Assembly (NCBI RefSeq): GCF_003434055.1
Contig: NZ_QVEX01000002.1
Coordinates: 62,470-126,469, forward strand
Source of the DNA: Enterocloster aldenensis
GTDB lineage: Bacteria > Bacillota > Clostridia > Lachnospirales > Lachnospiraceae
Direction: 5' to 3'
Length of the DNA stretch: 64,000 bases
The notes beneath the pieces were generated by a model. That model saw only the letters and a list, made by a program, of their open reading frames with translations. It had not been told where the DNA came from and ran no database searches. A program made the position numbers and the translations under genes. Positions 7,015 to 16,286 of this stretch are shown here, piece after piece; the stretch's first letter is position 1, and every line of letters starts with the position of its first letter.

Positions 7015-9783
7015 TCACTCCTTCAGCCGTCCAAGCTCCTTTGCCGCCTCCTCAGGCAGCATGTCAATCAGGCTGTTCCGCTTCAGCTGGGGCTTGTCCA
7101 GGTATTCTTCCCGCAGCATGACCTTTACCCGTTCCAGGTCTTCCCATAGTTCCCTTGCAGATACCAGGCGGCAGCCCTGGCCGCGGATGATAATCTGTTC
7201 CAGCCCATCGGAGGTGGCCACGGAAACATCATAACGGCGGGCATTTTCATGTGCAAACTTCTCAATATACTGGTCGGCTGTTTCCGCCTCTTTTGTGTAT
7301 ACCACATGGATGTTATGGTAATCCAGGATTTCGGTTGCATGTCCCTTCACCCGGTATGCGTCAAATACCACAATCAGGCTGCACTTTTTCACGGCCTGGT
7401 AATTGCACAGCAGGTCCATAAGCCGTCCCCTGGCGCCCTCCATATTATCCTTTGCCAGGACGTTCAGTTCCTCCCACGCATAGATGATGTTGTAGCCGTC
7501 CACCAGGAGATATTCTTCCTGAGGCGCCTGTTTTGCCGCCCCATGGTAGGTGCGTGTCTCCGGGGGATTAAAGCTTCTGCGGCTGCCGCCCTTTCCCGGT
7601 ATCCCGGTTTTCTGGCGTGCCTTATCCCGGCTGTTGGCATAAAAAGTCCGGTTTAATATGGCGTCTATTTCTTCTGTCCCCAGCCATATTTCCTCCTTGA
7701 GGGAGCCTTCCGGCATGGTCTTGGCAGGTCCGTCCTCCTGATTCGGCCCCTGTTCCAGCCGTTCCTTTAAAATACCGCTGTCCACATGCATATACTCCTT
7801 CACATGGTCCCAGCCAACCACAAAACCCGCGCCGTGGGCACAGAACACAGACCCCGTCGGATTATCCGTGTCCCGCTCCGGGTCATATCCAATGCGTTCC
7901 ATGACCGCTTCCGTATCATGGCATGGTTCATACCCTTTCATGGTACATGTAAGCTTTCCGCATCCTTTTGTATAGGCGGTCACTTCTGTCTGGTAATCTC
8001 CCATGGCTGCCACAGGCGCGCTTCCTGTGAGCACTGCCATCCCTGATGAACTTTGGGCAATGGAGCACGTGCCGGACCGTTTTTCTATATCCGTCATGGC
8101 CCGTCCAATGGAGGTGTCCGGGATTTCCAGCCGGAATTCATACCATGGCTCCAGCAGGATGCTGTCTGCTTCCATCAGCCCCTGCCTCAGCGCCCGGTAG
8201 GTTGCCTGGCGGAAATCCCCGCCCTCCGTATGCTTTATGTGGGCCCGGCCCGCCACCAGTGTAATCCGCATATCGGTAATGGGCGAGCCGGTCAGGACGC
8301 CTTTATGGACTTTTTCCTCCAGATGGGTGAGTACCAGGCGCTGCCAGCTGCGGTCCAGCACATCCTCGCTGCACCGGGCGGCAAACTGAAGCCCGCTTCC
8401 CCTTTCCCCTGGTTCCAGCAGCAGATGGACCTCGGCATAATGACGCAGGGGTTCAAAATGCCCCACGCCTTCCACAGACCCGGCGATAGTCTCTTTATAG
8501 ACTATATTGCCTGTCCCAAATTCCACCTCGACCCCAAACCGCTCCGCTATCAGGCTTTTTAATACCTCAATCTGCACCTCGCCCATGAGCTGGAGCTGGA
8601 TTTCACCCAGGTGTCCGTCCCACACCACATTCAGCTGCGGGTCCTCCTCCTCCAGTTCCTTAAGTTTCGGCAGCATCACGGCCCTGTCATAGCCCGGCGG
8701 CAGTTTTACCTCATAGGTAAGGACCGGTTCAAGCACAGGCTCCATGGAAGCCGCCTCCGCCCCAAGCCCCTGGCCCGGAAAGGTCCGCGTCAGGCCGGTT
8801 ACCGCACAGATACTTCCAGGCCCGGCCTCTGCAACAGCCTCATACTTTTCCCCGGAATAAATGCGGATCTGATTTACCTTTTCCTCCCAGCAGGCCCCGT
8901 CCTGGCTCCCGGCCCCGGACGGGGCAGGCCCTCCGGCCTTGTTACCGGAAACATCCGTCCTGCCTGTCCCTGGCCCAGTGAGCACGGACTTCACCTTCAG
9001 GCATCCTCCGGTTATCTTCATATGGGTCAGGCGGTTCCCCTGGTCGTCCCTGGATATCTTGAATATCTTTGCCCCGAAGGTTTGCGGATACTCCGGGACC
9101 GTTCCATATCGTATGATACCTCCCAGCAGTTCCTCCACGCCCTCAAGCTTTAAGGCAGAGCCAAAGCAGCAGGGAAACAGCCTGCGCCCGCAGACCAGCC
9201 GCCGGATTGTCTCCTCCGCCACCTCCCCGGTCTCCAGGAAATGTTCCAGCGCCGCCTCATCGCACATGGCCACCTGCTCCATGAAATCCTGTGTTCCTGT
9301 TTGGGAAAAATCCACACAGGAATCATCCAGCCTGGTCCTGATTTCACTTAACAGAGCATCGCGGTCCGTTCCGGCCTGGTCCATCTTATTAATAAACAGG
9401 AATGTGGGAATCCTGTACTTTGCAAGCAGACGCCACAAGGTCACGGTGTGGCCCTGAATCCCGTCGCTGCCGCTGATGACCAGGACAGCATAATCCAGTA
9501 CCTGAAGGGTCCGCTCCATCTCAGCTGAAAAATCCACATGGCCCGGCGTGTCTAACAGGGTGACGGGAATCCCCTCCCACGTCAGCCTTGCCTGCTTGGA
9601 AAATATGGTAATCCCCCTGGCCCGCTCCAGGGCATAGGTATCCAGAAATGCGTCCCGGTTGTCCACCCTCCCAAGCCTGCGGATGCTTCCCGCAAGATAT
9701 AAAAGCGCCTCGGACAGCGTGGTTTTCCCCGCATCCACATGGGCCAATATTCCTAGTACAAGGGGTGTTGGCTGATTACACAT
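7015..9783 (-). CDS. Tet(M)-like ribosomal-protection-type GTPase fused to a YacP/Rae1-type NYN nuclease domain
   Basis: 922 residues from ATG 9783 (the frame is open to 9879, but the first 32 codons lack family similarity). The N-terminal two thirds is an EF-G-like translation GTPase of the Tet(M)/Tet(O) type: P-loop AHVDAGKTT (residues 14-22), DTPGHVD (78-84), NKMD (about 130), then the EF-G domain II-V region (EVQIEVLKSLIAERF, GSPITDMRITLV, TAYTKGCGKL). A low-complexity Gly/Ser insert interrupts domain II near residue 280. After a linker, the last ~165 residues form a NYN domain: LLVDGYNIIYAW, VVFDAYRVKG, ETADQYIEKFAHE, VATSDGLEQ. Rae1 (YacP) of Bacillus cuts mRNA in the ribosomal A site, so the fusion predicts a ribosome-targeted endonuclease. 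The function of this combination is inferred. It should not be read as proof of tetracycline resistance. Confidence 0.88.
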   Translation of the reverse strand: MCNQPTPLVLGILAHVDAGKTTLSEALLYLAGSIRRLGRVDNRDAFLDTYALERARGITIFSKQARLTWEGIPVTLLDTPGHVDFSAEMERTLQVLDYAVLVISGSDGIQGHTVTLWRLLAKYRIPTFLFINKMDQAGTDRDALLSEIRTRLDDSCVDFSQTGTQDFMEQVAMCDEAALEHFLETGEVAEETIRRLVCGRRLFPCCFGSALKLEGVEELLGGIIRYGTVPEYPQTFGAKIFKISRDDQGNRLTHMKITGGCLKVKSVLTGPGTGRTDVSGNKAGGPAPSGAGSQDGACWEEKVNQIRIYSGEKYEAVAEAGPGSICAVTGLTRTFPGQGLGAEAASMEPVLEPVLTYEVKLPPGYDRAVMLPKLKELEEEDPQLNVVWDGHLGEIQLQLMGEVQIEVLKSLIAERFGVEVEFGTGNIVYKETIAGSVEGVGHFEPLRHYAEVHLLLEPGERGSGLQFAARCSEDVLDRSWQRLVLTHLEEKVHKGVLTGSPITDMRITLVAGRAHIKHTEGGDFRQATYRALRQGLMEADSILLEPWYEFRLEIPDTSIGRAMTDIEKRSGTCSIAQSSSGMAVLTGSAPVAAMGDYQTEVTAYTKGCGKLTCTMKGYEPCHDTEAVMERIGYDPERDTDNPTGSVFCAHGAGFVVGWDHVKEYMHVDSGILKERLEQGPNQEDGPAKTMPEGSLKEEIWLGTEEIDAILNRTFYANSRDKARQKTGIPGKGGSRRSFNPPETRTYHGAAKQAPQEEYLLVDGYNIIYAWEELNVLAKDNMEGARGRLMDLLCNYQAVKKCSLIVVFDAYRVKGHATEILDYHNIHVVYTKEAETADQYIEKFAHENARRYDVSVATSDGLEQIIIRGQGCRLVSARELWEDLERVKVMLREEYLDKPQLKRNSLIDMLPEEAAKELGRLKE

Positions 9784-9980
9784 ACACTGTTCTCTCCGGC
9801 AGGACGCCGTCAATCCTTTCACTGCCCGGAGCAATCTGCTTCCGGCCAAAGTAATGGACTGCCGTGGCAGTCCTTTCATCTTCCTCTATTAGGCATTATG
9901 GGTTATTGTAACCGAAATGTTTGATTCTTCCTATAGTTTAGCTTATTTTTTTATGGGGCGCAATGATTTTGTGGGAATTT

Positions 9981-10736
9981 TCATATCCCGGAGCTGTCCG
10001 CCTGGCTTTCTTCGTAGGCGTCAATGGCGTCAATAATGTTCCGGATATGCTGCTTCATAAGCCGGCGGGCCTTCTCCTCGTCGTGTTCGGCAATGGCTTT
10101 GTAAATGTTCCAGTGGTCACTGGGCTTTTCCACTGAGGAAGCGTTGATGATACACTCAATCTCCGGTGAGAAATCCCGGTCCGTCCGGACCATCCGCACC
10201 ACCATCTCCAGCACGGAATTCCCTGAAGCCCTGGCTATTTCCACATGGAACGGCCCATCTGTAGCAGCCATGCTCCGGCCCTCATCCGTCAGCCGGACCA
10301 TCCTGGCCACCACCTCATGGATTGCCCGGATGTTCTCTTCCGTGGCGTTTCTTGCAGCCAGGGCCGCTGCCTCCGGCTCAATGATTTCCCGGGTGACCAG
10401 CACATTGCGCAGCTGCCTTCCGCTCCCGTCCCGCAGCACTTCCATCACGTCTGCTACGGCCTTGACCTGCTTTTGTCCGGCTGCCAGCTCCTTCATCCGG
10501 TCAGAGCCCTTTTTTGTCATAACACGGCCCCGGGAACGTCCGTTGTACCGTTCACAGCACAAATAGCCCTTTTGCTCCAGCCGCCGCAAATGCCTGCCAA
10601 TGGTAGCCTCGCTAAGCGCCAGGTCCTTCCGGTTGGCAAAGGTTTCAGCAAGAAAGCCGGCGCCCACGGGCTCCCGGCATTCTGACACTGCCTTTAGCAG
10701 CAAATATTCCACATCCTCCGCATAGTAATTGCCCAT
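9981..10736 (-). CDS. FCD-domain transcriptional regulator (GntR-like)
   Basis: 251 residues from ATG 10736, which has a GAGAGG ribosome site. The longer open frame to 10913 crosses a run of CCCCCACC repeats and is not coding. The first ~75 residues form a winged helix (ALSEATIGRHLRRLEQKGYLCCE). Residues ~95-240 match the all-helical FCD ligand domain of the FadR subgroup (EIIEPEAAALAARNATEENI; FHVEIARASGN; HWNIYKAIAEHDEEKARRLMKQHI). It lies 191 bp after the EamA exporter gene, so it may regulate that operon, but this is only context. Confidence 0.85.
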   Translation of the reverse strand: MGNYYAEDVEYLLLKAVSECREPVGAGFLAETFANRKDLALSEATIGRHLRRLEQKGYLCCERYNGRSRGRVMTKKGSDRMKELAAGQKQVKAVADVMEVLRDGSGRQLRNVLVTREIIEPEAAALAARNATEENIRAIHEVVARMVRLTDEGRSMAATDGPFHVEIARASGNSVLEMVVRMVRTDRDFSPEIECIINASSVEKPSDHWNIYKAIAEHDEEKARRLMKQHIRNIIDAIDAYEESQADSSGI

Positions 10737-10927
10737 CTGTATCCTCTCTTTGCAAAATATAATATTCCCTGTCATATCAGACATCGCTGACACAGCAGGA
10801 AACGTCCCCCCACCGGCTGCTGGTATTGCTGATATTATACAATAATCCGCCAGATTAGTCCACTGGATTTTCCGGATCCCCCCACCCCCACCACCCCCAC
10901 CACGGATTCCCATCAGCTGGCAGCCAT

Positions 10928-11842
10928 TCAGGCAGCGCGGTGTTTCTTATAAAACAGATTCTGGTTGGACGCGTTCAGGTACAGGCCTGAGAACACCACT
11001 GCCATACACAATACCTGATTGAAGGTGACGTGTTCCCCCAGGATAAGGGCCGCCGTAAGGATTGTGATGGGGCTGATGCCATTGAGGAATGCAGCCGACG
11101 CCGACGCGCCGATCTGCCGGATGGAGCATTGCTGGAGCAGATACCCCAGCCCGGAGCACAGTACGCCCAGATACAGCAGGGAAAGGATGCCCCGTATGCT
11201 GATATGGGGACCTGGTCCCCCTTCCAGGACCAGGGCCATGGGCAGCGTAGCAGCAAAGGCAATCAGCATCAGCCAAAAGACCGCGCACTCCGGAGGCGTT
11301 TTCTTAAGCCGTCTGCTTAGAATCGTGTATGCTGCCAGACATGACGCGGAGCCCAGTTCTGCCAGATCCCCTCTATTAAAATGAATGGAAAAAACCGCGC
11401 TTATATCCCCGTTGGTAATCAGGGCAGCCACCCCGGCAAAGGCCAGCACAATCCCCAGGCATCTGCCCTGCCTCACGGTTTCTTTGAGGAATATACCGGC
11501 CAAGACCGTTGTAATGATAGGTCCCAGGGCATAGAGGATTGCAACATTGGCAAGGGCCGTATTCTGCACGGCATAATAGTACAGATAATTGCAGCCCACC
11601 ACGCCCACCAGGGACAGGACAGCCAGCAGTCCCCCTTCTCCGGGAGCCGGGCGCAATCCCCTGTTCCGGCGCAGGGCAGCGGGAAAAAGCACCATTACGG
11701 CAATCCCGCTGCGCAGGCACAGCACCCACAAAGGAGAAAGCTCCGCCACCGCATAAGTGGATGGGACTCCCATGGACCCCCAGAACACCATGACCAGAAG
11801 AATGGGCAGGTATTTCACTGCGGCGCCAGCCCGCCCGTTCAT
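10928..11842 (-). CDS. EamA/DMT-superfamily transporter
   Basis: 304 residues with about ten hydrophobic segments arranged as two five-helix EamA repeats (first repeat FWGSMGVPSTYAVAELSPLWVL..., second from about residue 160). Members of the drug/metabolite transporter superfamily often export amino acids or metabolites. The ATG at 11842 overlaps the TGA of the upstream MalY-type gene (ATGA), a sign of translational coupling, so it probably exports a product or substrate of that enzyme set. Confidence 0.9.
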   Translation of the reverse strand: MNGRAGAAVKYLPILLVMVFWGSMGVPSTYAVAELSPLWVLCLRSGIAVMVLFPAALRRNRGLRPAPGEGGLLAVLSLVGVVGCNYLYYYAVQNTALANVAILYALGPIITTVLAGIFLKETVRQGRCLGIVLAFAGVAALITNGDISAVFSIHFNRGDLAELGSASCLAAYTILSRRLKKTPPECAVFWLMLIAFAATLPMALVLEGGPGPHISIRGILSLLYLGVLCSGLGYLLQQCSIRQIGASASAAFLNGISPITILTAALILGEHVTFNQVLCMAVVFSGLYLNASNQNLFYKKHRAA

Positions 11843-13014
11843 ACCAGACGCTCCAGGGCCAGACGGAGCCGTGAAACAAACTGCTCCAGGTTTTCCCGCT
11901 GTGTGGCCACATTAATCCGCATGAACTGCTCCCCGCCTGGTCCAAAGGTATCTCCTGCGTTCAATGCCGCCCCCACCTGGTTGGCCATGAAATCCTTCAA
12001 TGCCGCGCTGTCCATTCCCAGCGCCCCCATGTCCAGCAGCGGTATATAGGTTGCCTGCGGGCGCACCAGACGCACCTGGGGTGCCTGTTCACGCAGGGCG
12101 CGGTCCAGATAATCCAGGTTCCCCTCAAGGTAGGACAAGAGGTCCCGGTACCACGGCTCCCCATATTCATAAGCAGCCTGGGCAGCGGCCAGGCCGCAGG
12201 TATTGGGGTTGGCCGCGTGAAGGCCATAACGCAGCAGATACTGGTAATCCTCCCGCAGCTGACGGTTGGGAATGGCAACGACAGACATCTCCAGCCCGGC
12301 TATATTGAAGGTCTTGCTGGGCGCCATGGCTACAATGGAGTGTTCCCTGCTCCACGGTGATAAGCTGGCAAACACAATATGCTTATTAGGGGCATAGACA
12401 ATATCGCTGTGAATCTCATCGGAAAATACCAGGAGATCGTGCTTCCTGCAGATTCCCTCCACCTGTTCCAACTCCTCCCTGGTCCAAACCCGGCCCGAGG
12501 GATTGTGGGGACTGCAAAACACCAGCATCCTGGCCCGCTTCGCCTTTTCCTCCAGATCCTTAAGATGGATGGAAAACTTCCCGTCCTCATATTGAAGCTG
12601 GCTGTTGAGCACCTTCCGCCCCAGGGCCTCGATTGTACTCCTGAAAGGAAAGTACACCGGAGGCTGAATCAGGATTTCATCGCCTTCCTTTGTAAAAGCC
12701 AGAATCGCTGCGGAAAGCGCTGTCAGCACTCCGGGGGTGTGGCACAGCCACCCTGTCTCCACTGTCCATCCATGGTGTTTTTCCTGCCATGCGGCAAAAG
12801 CGTCATAATATGCCGCAGGAACCACATTGTAACCATACACCGGATGCGAGATCCGCCGCGCGATTGCCTGTGTCACCTCATCGGGGACAGGAAAGTCCAT
12901 ATCGGCAATCCACAGCGGCAGCAGGTCATCCCTTCCAAAGGAAGCTGCCATGCCGTCATATTTTGTGCAAAAAGTATTTTTTCTCTGAATCGGTTGATTA
13001 AAATCCACTCTCAT
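11839..13014 (-). CDS. MalY/PatB-family PLP-dependent C-S lyase / aminotransferase
   Basis: 391 residues. Fold-type I PLP enzyme: the opening LPLWIADMDFPVPDEVTQAI and PVYGY are signatures of the MalY/PatB cystathionine beta-lyase group, with FCSPHNPSGRVWT, FSDEIHSDIVY and the PLP lysine in MAPSKTFNIAGLEMS. Members cleave C-S bonds of cystathionine/cysteine conjugates or transaminate. ATG 13014 (MRVDFNQP) is preferred over the upstream 13050 because AAGGA precedes it. It lies 26 bp after an ornithine-cyclodeaminase-like gene and overlaps the EamA exporter. Confidence 0.9.
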   Translation of the reverse strand: MRVDFNQPIQRKNTFCTKYDGMAASFGRDDLLPLWIADMDFPVPDEVTQAIARRISHPVYGYNVVPAAYYDAFAAWQEKHHGWTVETGWLCHTPGVLTALSAAILAFTKEGDEILIQPPVYFPFRSTIEALGRKVLNSQLQYEDGKFSIHLKDLEEKAKRARMLVFCSPHNPSGRVWTREELEQVEGICRKHDLLVFSDEIHSDIVYAPNKHIVFASLSPWSREHSIVAMAPSKTFNIAGLEMSVVAIPNRQLREDYQYLLRYGLHAANPNTCGLAAAQAAYEYGEPWYRDLLSYLEGNLDYLDRALREQAPQVRLVRPQATYIPLLDMGALGMDSAALKDFMANQVGAALNAGDTFGPGGEQFMRINVATQRENLEQFVSRLRLALERLV

Positions 13015-13040
13015 ACGTTTTTCCTTCTTTATATCGTTTC

Positions 13041-14042
13041 TTACCACCACAGTTCCATTCCAAGGCCCTCTGCCTTTGCCCGGATATATGCCTCCTTTGC
13101 CAGGCTGATATCAAAAACAGGCAGCCCGAAGGCATCAAACAGCACCTTTTCTTCCCTGGTGCCCCTGGGCACTGACAGCCGGCCGGACAGCACGGCTCCC
13201 AATGTCCCGGTAAGCCGCTGCTCCGGGAACTGCCCGGAACGGTAGTAACGGAACAGGGACTGGCCGCTGACATTTTTTGCTTCCTCCCAGGTATCCGCCA
13301 CCACATGGCTGAAACAGCTGACTGCCTCTGAGGTTATCTCGTGATATCCGACATGGCAGTACAGGGATGCGGATTGCACCCTCTGGGCTGTTAAATACGG
13401 TTCCGGCGCCGAGGTGACCCCAATAATCACATCCGCTCCCTCCACTGCCGCGTCCACCGTGGACGCGGCATACAGCCTCATAGGGGCTTCCTGTTGGAAG
13501 CGGCAGACCAGCTGCCTGGCCCGGACCTCCCCCCTGCTCCACACCGCCACCTCCCGTGCCTGGGGCAGGGCATGGAATACTGCCTGAAGCTGCTGCACCG
13601 CCTGACCTCCTGCCCCGCATATGGCTACCTTTCCCACATGTTCCGGGGCCAGGCTGGAAAGTGCCAGGGCCGTCACCGCCCCTGTGCGCGCCGCGCCTAT
13701 CCTGGTTCCGTTCATGACGGCCAGAGGCGTCCCCCTGTCCGGCCGGCTGAGTACGACTGCTGCCTGAATACGGGAAACATCCTCTTTTATATCTGCAAAA
13801 GCCCCGTGGGCCGTCCATTTTATCCCACATACATCACAGGTCCCGCCTACATATGCAGGAAGGGCATAACACGCCTGGTCTACCCCGTCCCCATGGATGC
13901 GCAGGGCAGATTCCTCAGCAATCCGGGCATCTCCCCGGTCAAAAAGCTGAAACGTGTGTTCAACCAGCTTTACCGCTGCCTCCATCTGACAAACCCCGGT
14001 CTTTGCCACATCTTCACCAGACAGCCATAATACTTTGTCCAT
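13041..14042 (-). CDS. Ornithine cyclodeaminase / mu-crystallin family protein
   Basis: 333 residues. The N-terminal substrate domain (LWLSGEDVAKTGV..., YALPAYVGGTCDVCGIKW) is followed by an NAD(P)-binding Rossmann domain (VAICGAGGQAVQQLQAV; VWSRGEV; EGADVIIGVTSAPEPYL). Members include ornithine cyclodeaminase, alanine dehydrogenase and ketimine/delta-1-pyrroline-2-carboxylate reductases, so the exact reaction is not fixed by sequence. It precedes the MalY-type gene by 26 bp and appears to be in one operon with it. The 119 bp between it and the M20 gene upstream show no clear terminator. Confidence 0.88.
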   Translation of the reverse strand: MDKVLWLSGEDVAKTGVCQMEAAVKLVEHTFQLFDRGDARIAEESALRIHGDGVDQACYALPAYVGGTCDVCGIKWTAHGAFADIKEDVSRIQAAVVLSRPDRGTPLAVMNGTRIGAARTGAVTALALSSLAPEHVGKVAICGAGGQAVQQLQAVFHALPQAREVAVWSRGEVRARQLVCRFQQEAPMRLYAASTVDAAVEGADVIIGVTSAPEPYLTAQRVQSASLYCHVGYHEITSEAVSCFSHVVADTWEEAKNVSGQSLFRYYRSGQFPEQRLTGTLGAVLSGRLSVPRGTREEKVLFDAFGLPVFDISLAKEAYIRAKAEGLGMELWW

Positions 14043-14161
14043 CCTTTATCAACCCCTTTTCATTTTCGTTTTGGCCTGTTACTGACAGAAATGCCCGCCT
14101 ATCAGGCATGATAGGCAAGGCATCCCCCCTGCATCCAGGATAACTCAATTTTGGTCACATA

Positions 14162-15583
14162 CTAAGTAAAATCAGGCTTAAGGTCCAAAGGAAGGGGGCT
14201 GACATAGGGGACCTGCTGATTCTCATGGAAATTCTCCCAGGCCATCCGGATCAGCTCCGGATCCTCCAGCAGGCGCAGCCCTGACACTCCCAGCACCTTT
14301 GCCGCGCAGAGCATGCTGGCAAAACCCACGTGGTGTCCGCTGTATGCCGTCATCTGCCAGGAATGGCCCGGACATCCAATCCCCTGCCCCGCCACATAAA
14401 TCTGATAGGTGGGCACCACATGGCTCACATCCCCCACGTCCGTGGAACCAGGAGCCACCAGCCTGTTTTCAATGACTTTATCAAATACAACGTCACAGAG
14501 GAATTTGTCATCGCCGTCCACGCCATACTCCTCTTTCATGATCCGGCGGTCACGTTCCAGCACATCCGGGTACGTCCGGGCCATCTGCCGGGCAAAGGCA
14601 TGGTCCTCCTCCGTGAACTTTGGCGCACCTACATCCTTGTAAGCGGACAGCATGACCTTTTCCAGCACATCGTTTGGCATCACATTGCTGCAGCCGGTTA
14701 AAAATTCAATATCAAAGGTTGTCTGGGTCATAAGGGCCGCGCCCTTTGCACAGTCACACAGCCAGCGGTATACGTAATCCACGTCCTCCCGTTTGGGCGC
14801 CCGGATATAATACCATACCGTACACTCGTCAGGCACCACGTTTGGAACACAGTCGCAGATGGTAGTGTAGTGGAGCCTCACATCCGGTATCACATGCTCC
14901 CTCATATAATTGGCGGACACATTCATCAGCTCCACCGCATCCAGGGCGCTTCTGCCGTCAAACGGATGTCCTGCTGCGTGGGCCGCCTTACCGTGGAAAT
15001 GGAACTTCACGGAATTCATACAGGTATAACACGCGCCCCAGGCTCCGTTGTAGGCATGGGAATGCCAGGTCATGGCACAATCCACATCCTTAAACGCACC
15101 GTCCCGCACCATGAACACTTTCCCTACCAGGGTTTCCTCGGCAGGACAGCCATAAAAGCGGACCGTCCCCTTCACCCTGCCTGACTGGATTGCATCCTTA
15201 AGCAGCAGCGCCGCGCCTGCCGCGCCTACCCCCAGATTATTATGGCCGCAGCCATGGCCGGGCTGCTCCGGCTCATCCGCATACTTTAGTTCCTTGTGTG
15301 CGGCAACCACCTGGTTCAGCCTGGGCAGGGAGTCATATTCCCCTAAATAGGCAATGACTGGGCCGCCCGAACCATACTCCGCACAGATAGCCGTTGGCAG
15401 TTCCCCCACGCCAAGCTGTACCCGGAATCCCTCGTCACGGAGGAAATCAGCGATGGCCCTGGAGGATTCCACTTCTTTAAGGCCTGGCTCCGCGTACTCC
15501 CAAATCCGCCGGGAAAGATCCACAAGGGCATCTTCGCGGTCATCCACCGAAGCAAGGCAGGCCTGTTCATTTTCCCTAATCAT
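14162..15583 (-). CDS. M20-family amidohydrolase (AbgB-like)
   Basis: 473 residues. Metal-binding signatures of M20 peptidases are present: GHGCGHNNLGVG near residue 110, PAEETLVGK, and the dimerisation (lid) domain around DCAMTWHSHAYNGAWG. The length and overall pattern fit the p-aminobenzoyl-glutamate hydrolase subunit B group, cytosolic enzymes cleaving acyl-amino-acid amides. Its start overlaps the stop of the membrane protein upstream by 8 bp, so it is co-translated with the putative transporter pair at 15576-16991, which probably delivers its substrate. Confidence 0.9.
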   Translation of the reverse strand: MIRENEQACLASVDDREDALVDLSRRIWEYAEPGLKEVESSRAIADFLRDEGFRVQLGVGELPTAICAEYGSGGPVIAYLGEYDSLPRLNQVVAAHKELKYADEPEQPGHGCGHNNLGVGAAGAALLLKDAIQSGRVKGTVRFYGCPAEETLVGKVFMVRDGAFKDVDCAMTWHSHAYNGAWGACYTCMNSVKFHFHGKAAHAAGHPFDGRSALDAVELMNVSANYMREHVIPDVRLHYTTICDCVPNVVPDECTVWYYIRAPKREDVDYVYRWLCDCAKGAALMTQTTFDIEFLTGCSNVMPNDVLEKVMLSAYKDVGAPKFTEEDHAFARQMARTYPDVLERDRRIMKEEYGVDGDDKFLCDVVFDKVIENRLVAPGSTDVGDVSHVVPTYQIYVAGQGIGCPGHSWQMTAYSGHHVGFASMLCAAKVLGVSGLRLLEDPELIRMAWENFHENQQVPYVSPLPLDLKPDFT

Positions 15584-16271
15584 CTAACCACCCCGTTTTC
15601 ATTAAAAGACGTCCGATAAAGATGGAACCAAACACACTGATAAGGATTGCCACCGAACTGTCAAACAGGCCGGTCTTGCTGATTATCAGCGTGATGATAC
15701 CCAAAGGAACGGAAATAAGGGCGATTTTAGGAGTGTAGAGTACCATCTGCATCAGCATGGCGCCATAAAGGGCCGGTACCAGGAAGGTCAGGGCGCTTAC
15801 AAAGGAAGCCGGGATCAGGCTGATGATCTGGACGCCCAGCAGCACGCCGATTGTCAGGATAGCCAGGTTCACCACAATGGATACGGCTACGCCTATGGTG
15901 GAAAAAACAGCGCCCTCCGGCGTGCCCTCCTCCACCCCTGCCGCCTTCTGCGCCACAGAGGAACAGGGGACGCGCAGGTTGGAGAGATTGCCGGACAGGA
16001 AAGCCATATAGGTTCCCGGAATCCCCAGCACGGGTTGGAAGGAAATCGGTTCAATAAAGTAATATACCAGGCATGCGCTGATACGGATGGTGGCAGCGGC
16101 AAGGATTGCATTCAAAGGGGGCATGATCTTAAACACCACTGCCAGGATCACCAGCGGTGCAAAGCTGACCACGACGCCGACCAGACTGGTAAGGCGGCCC
16201 CATTTAATACAGTAAGGAATATATTCCTTGTCATATACCTGCTGGATAGTCAGATTCTGATTATCATTCAT
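15576..16271 (-). CDS. Membrane protein, partner of DUF5058 protein (putative transporter subunit)
   Basis: 231 residues with about six to seven hydrophobic segments and no soluble domain. I do not recognise a named family. It is 15 bp downstream of a DUF5058 gene and overlaps the M20 amidohydrolase gene by 8 bp. Two small dissimilar polytopic proteins encoded side by side with a hydrolase suggest a heteromeric permease for the hydrolase substrate; that is inference. ATG 16271 follows GGGAGGGAACAGG. Confidence 0.7.
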   Translation of the reverse strand: MNDNQNLTIQQVYDKEYIPYCIKWGRLTSLVGVVVSFAPLVILAVVFKIMPPLNAILAAATIRISACLVYYFIEPISFQPVLGIPGTYMAFLSGNLSNLRVPCSSVAQKAAGVEEGTPEGAVFSTIGVAVSIVVNLAILTIGVLLGVQIISLIPASFVSALTFLVPALYGAMLMQMVLYTPKIALISVPLGIITLIISKTGLFDSSVAILISVFGSIFIGRLLMKTGWLDD

Positions 16272-16286
16272 TCCTGTTCCCTCCCG

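Noticed and set aside
7015..9783. Tetracycline resistance gene tet(M)/tet(O)
   Set aside because: The GTPase part is related, but the protein is divergent, has an extra insert and ends in a nuclease domain; resistance cannot be claimed from this.
10737..10913. N-terminal extension of the FCD regulator with a poly-glycine run
   Set aside because: It is translation of a CCCCCACC-rich non-coding stretch; the real start at 10736 has a proper ribosome site.
12379..13245. 288-residue plus-strand ORF
   Set aside because: Antisense to the MalY-type and cyclodeaminase-like genes; composition is that of a shadow frame.
14097..14116. Terminator between the M20 and cyclodeaminase-like genes
   Set aside because: An 8-bp hairpin exists but no T-tract follows on the minus strand, so read-through is likely.
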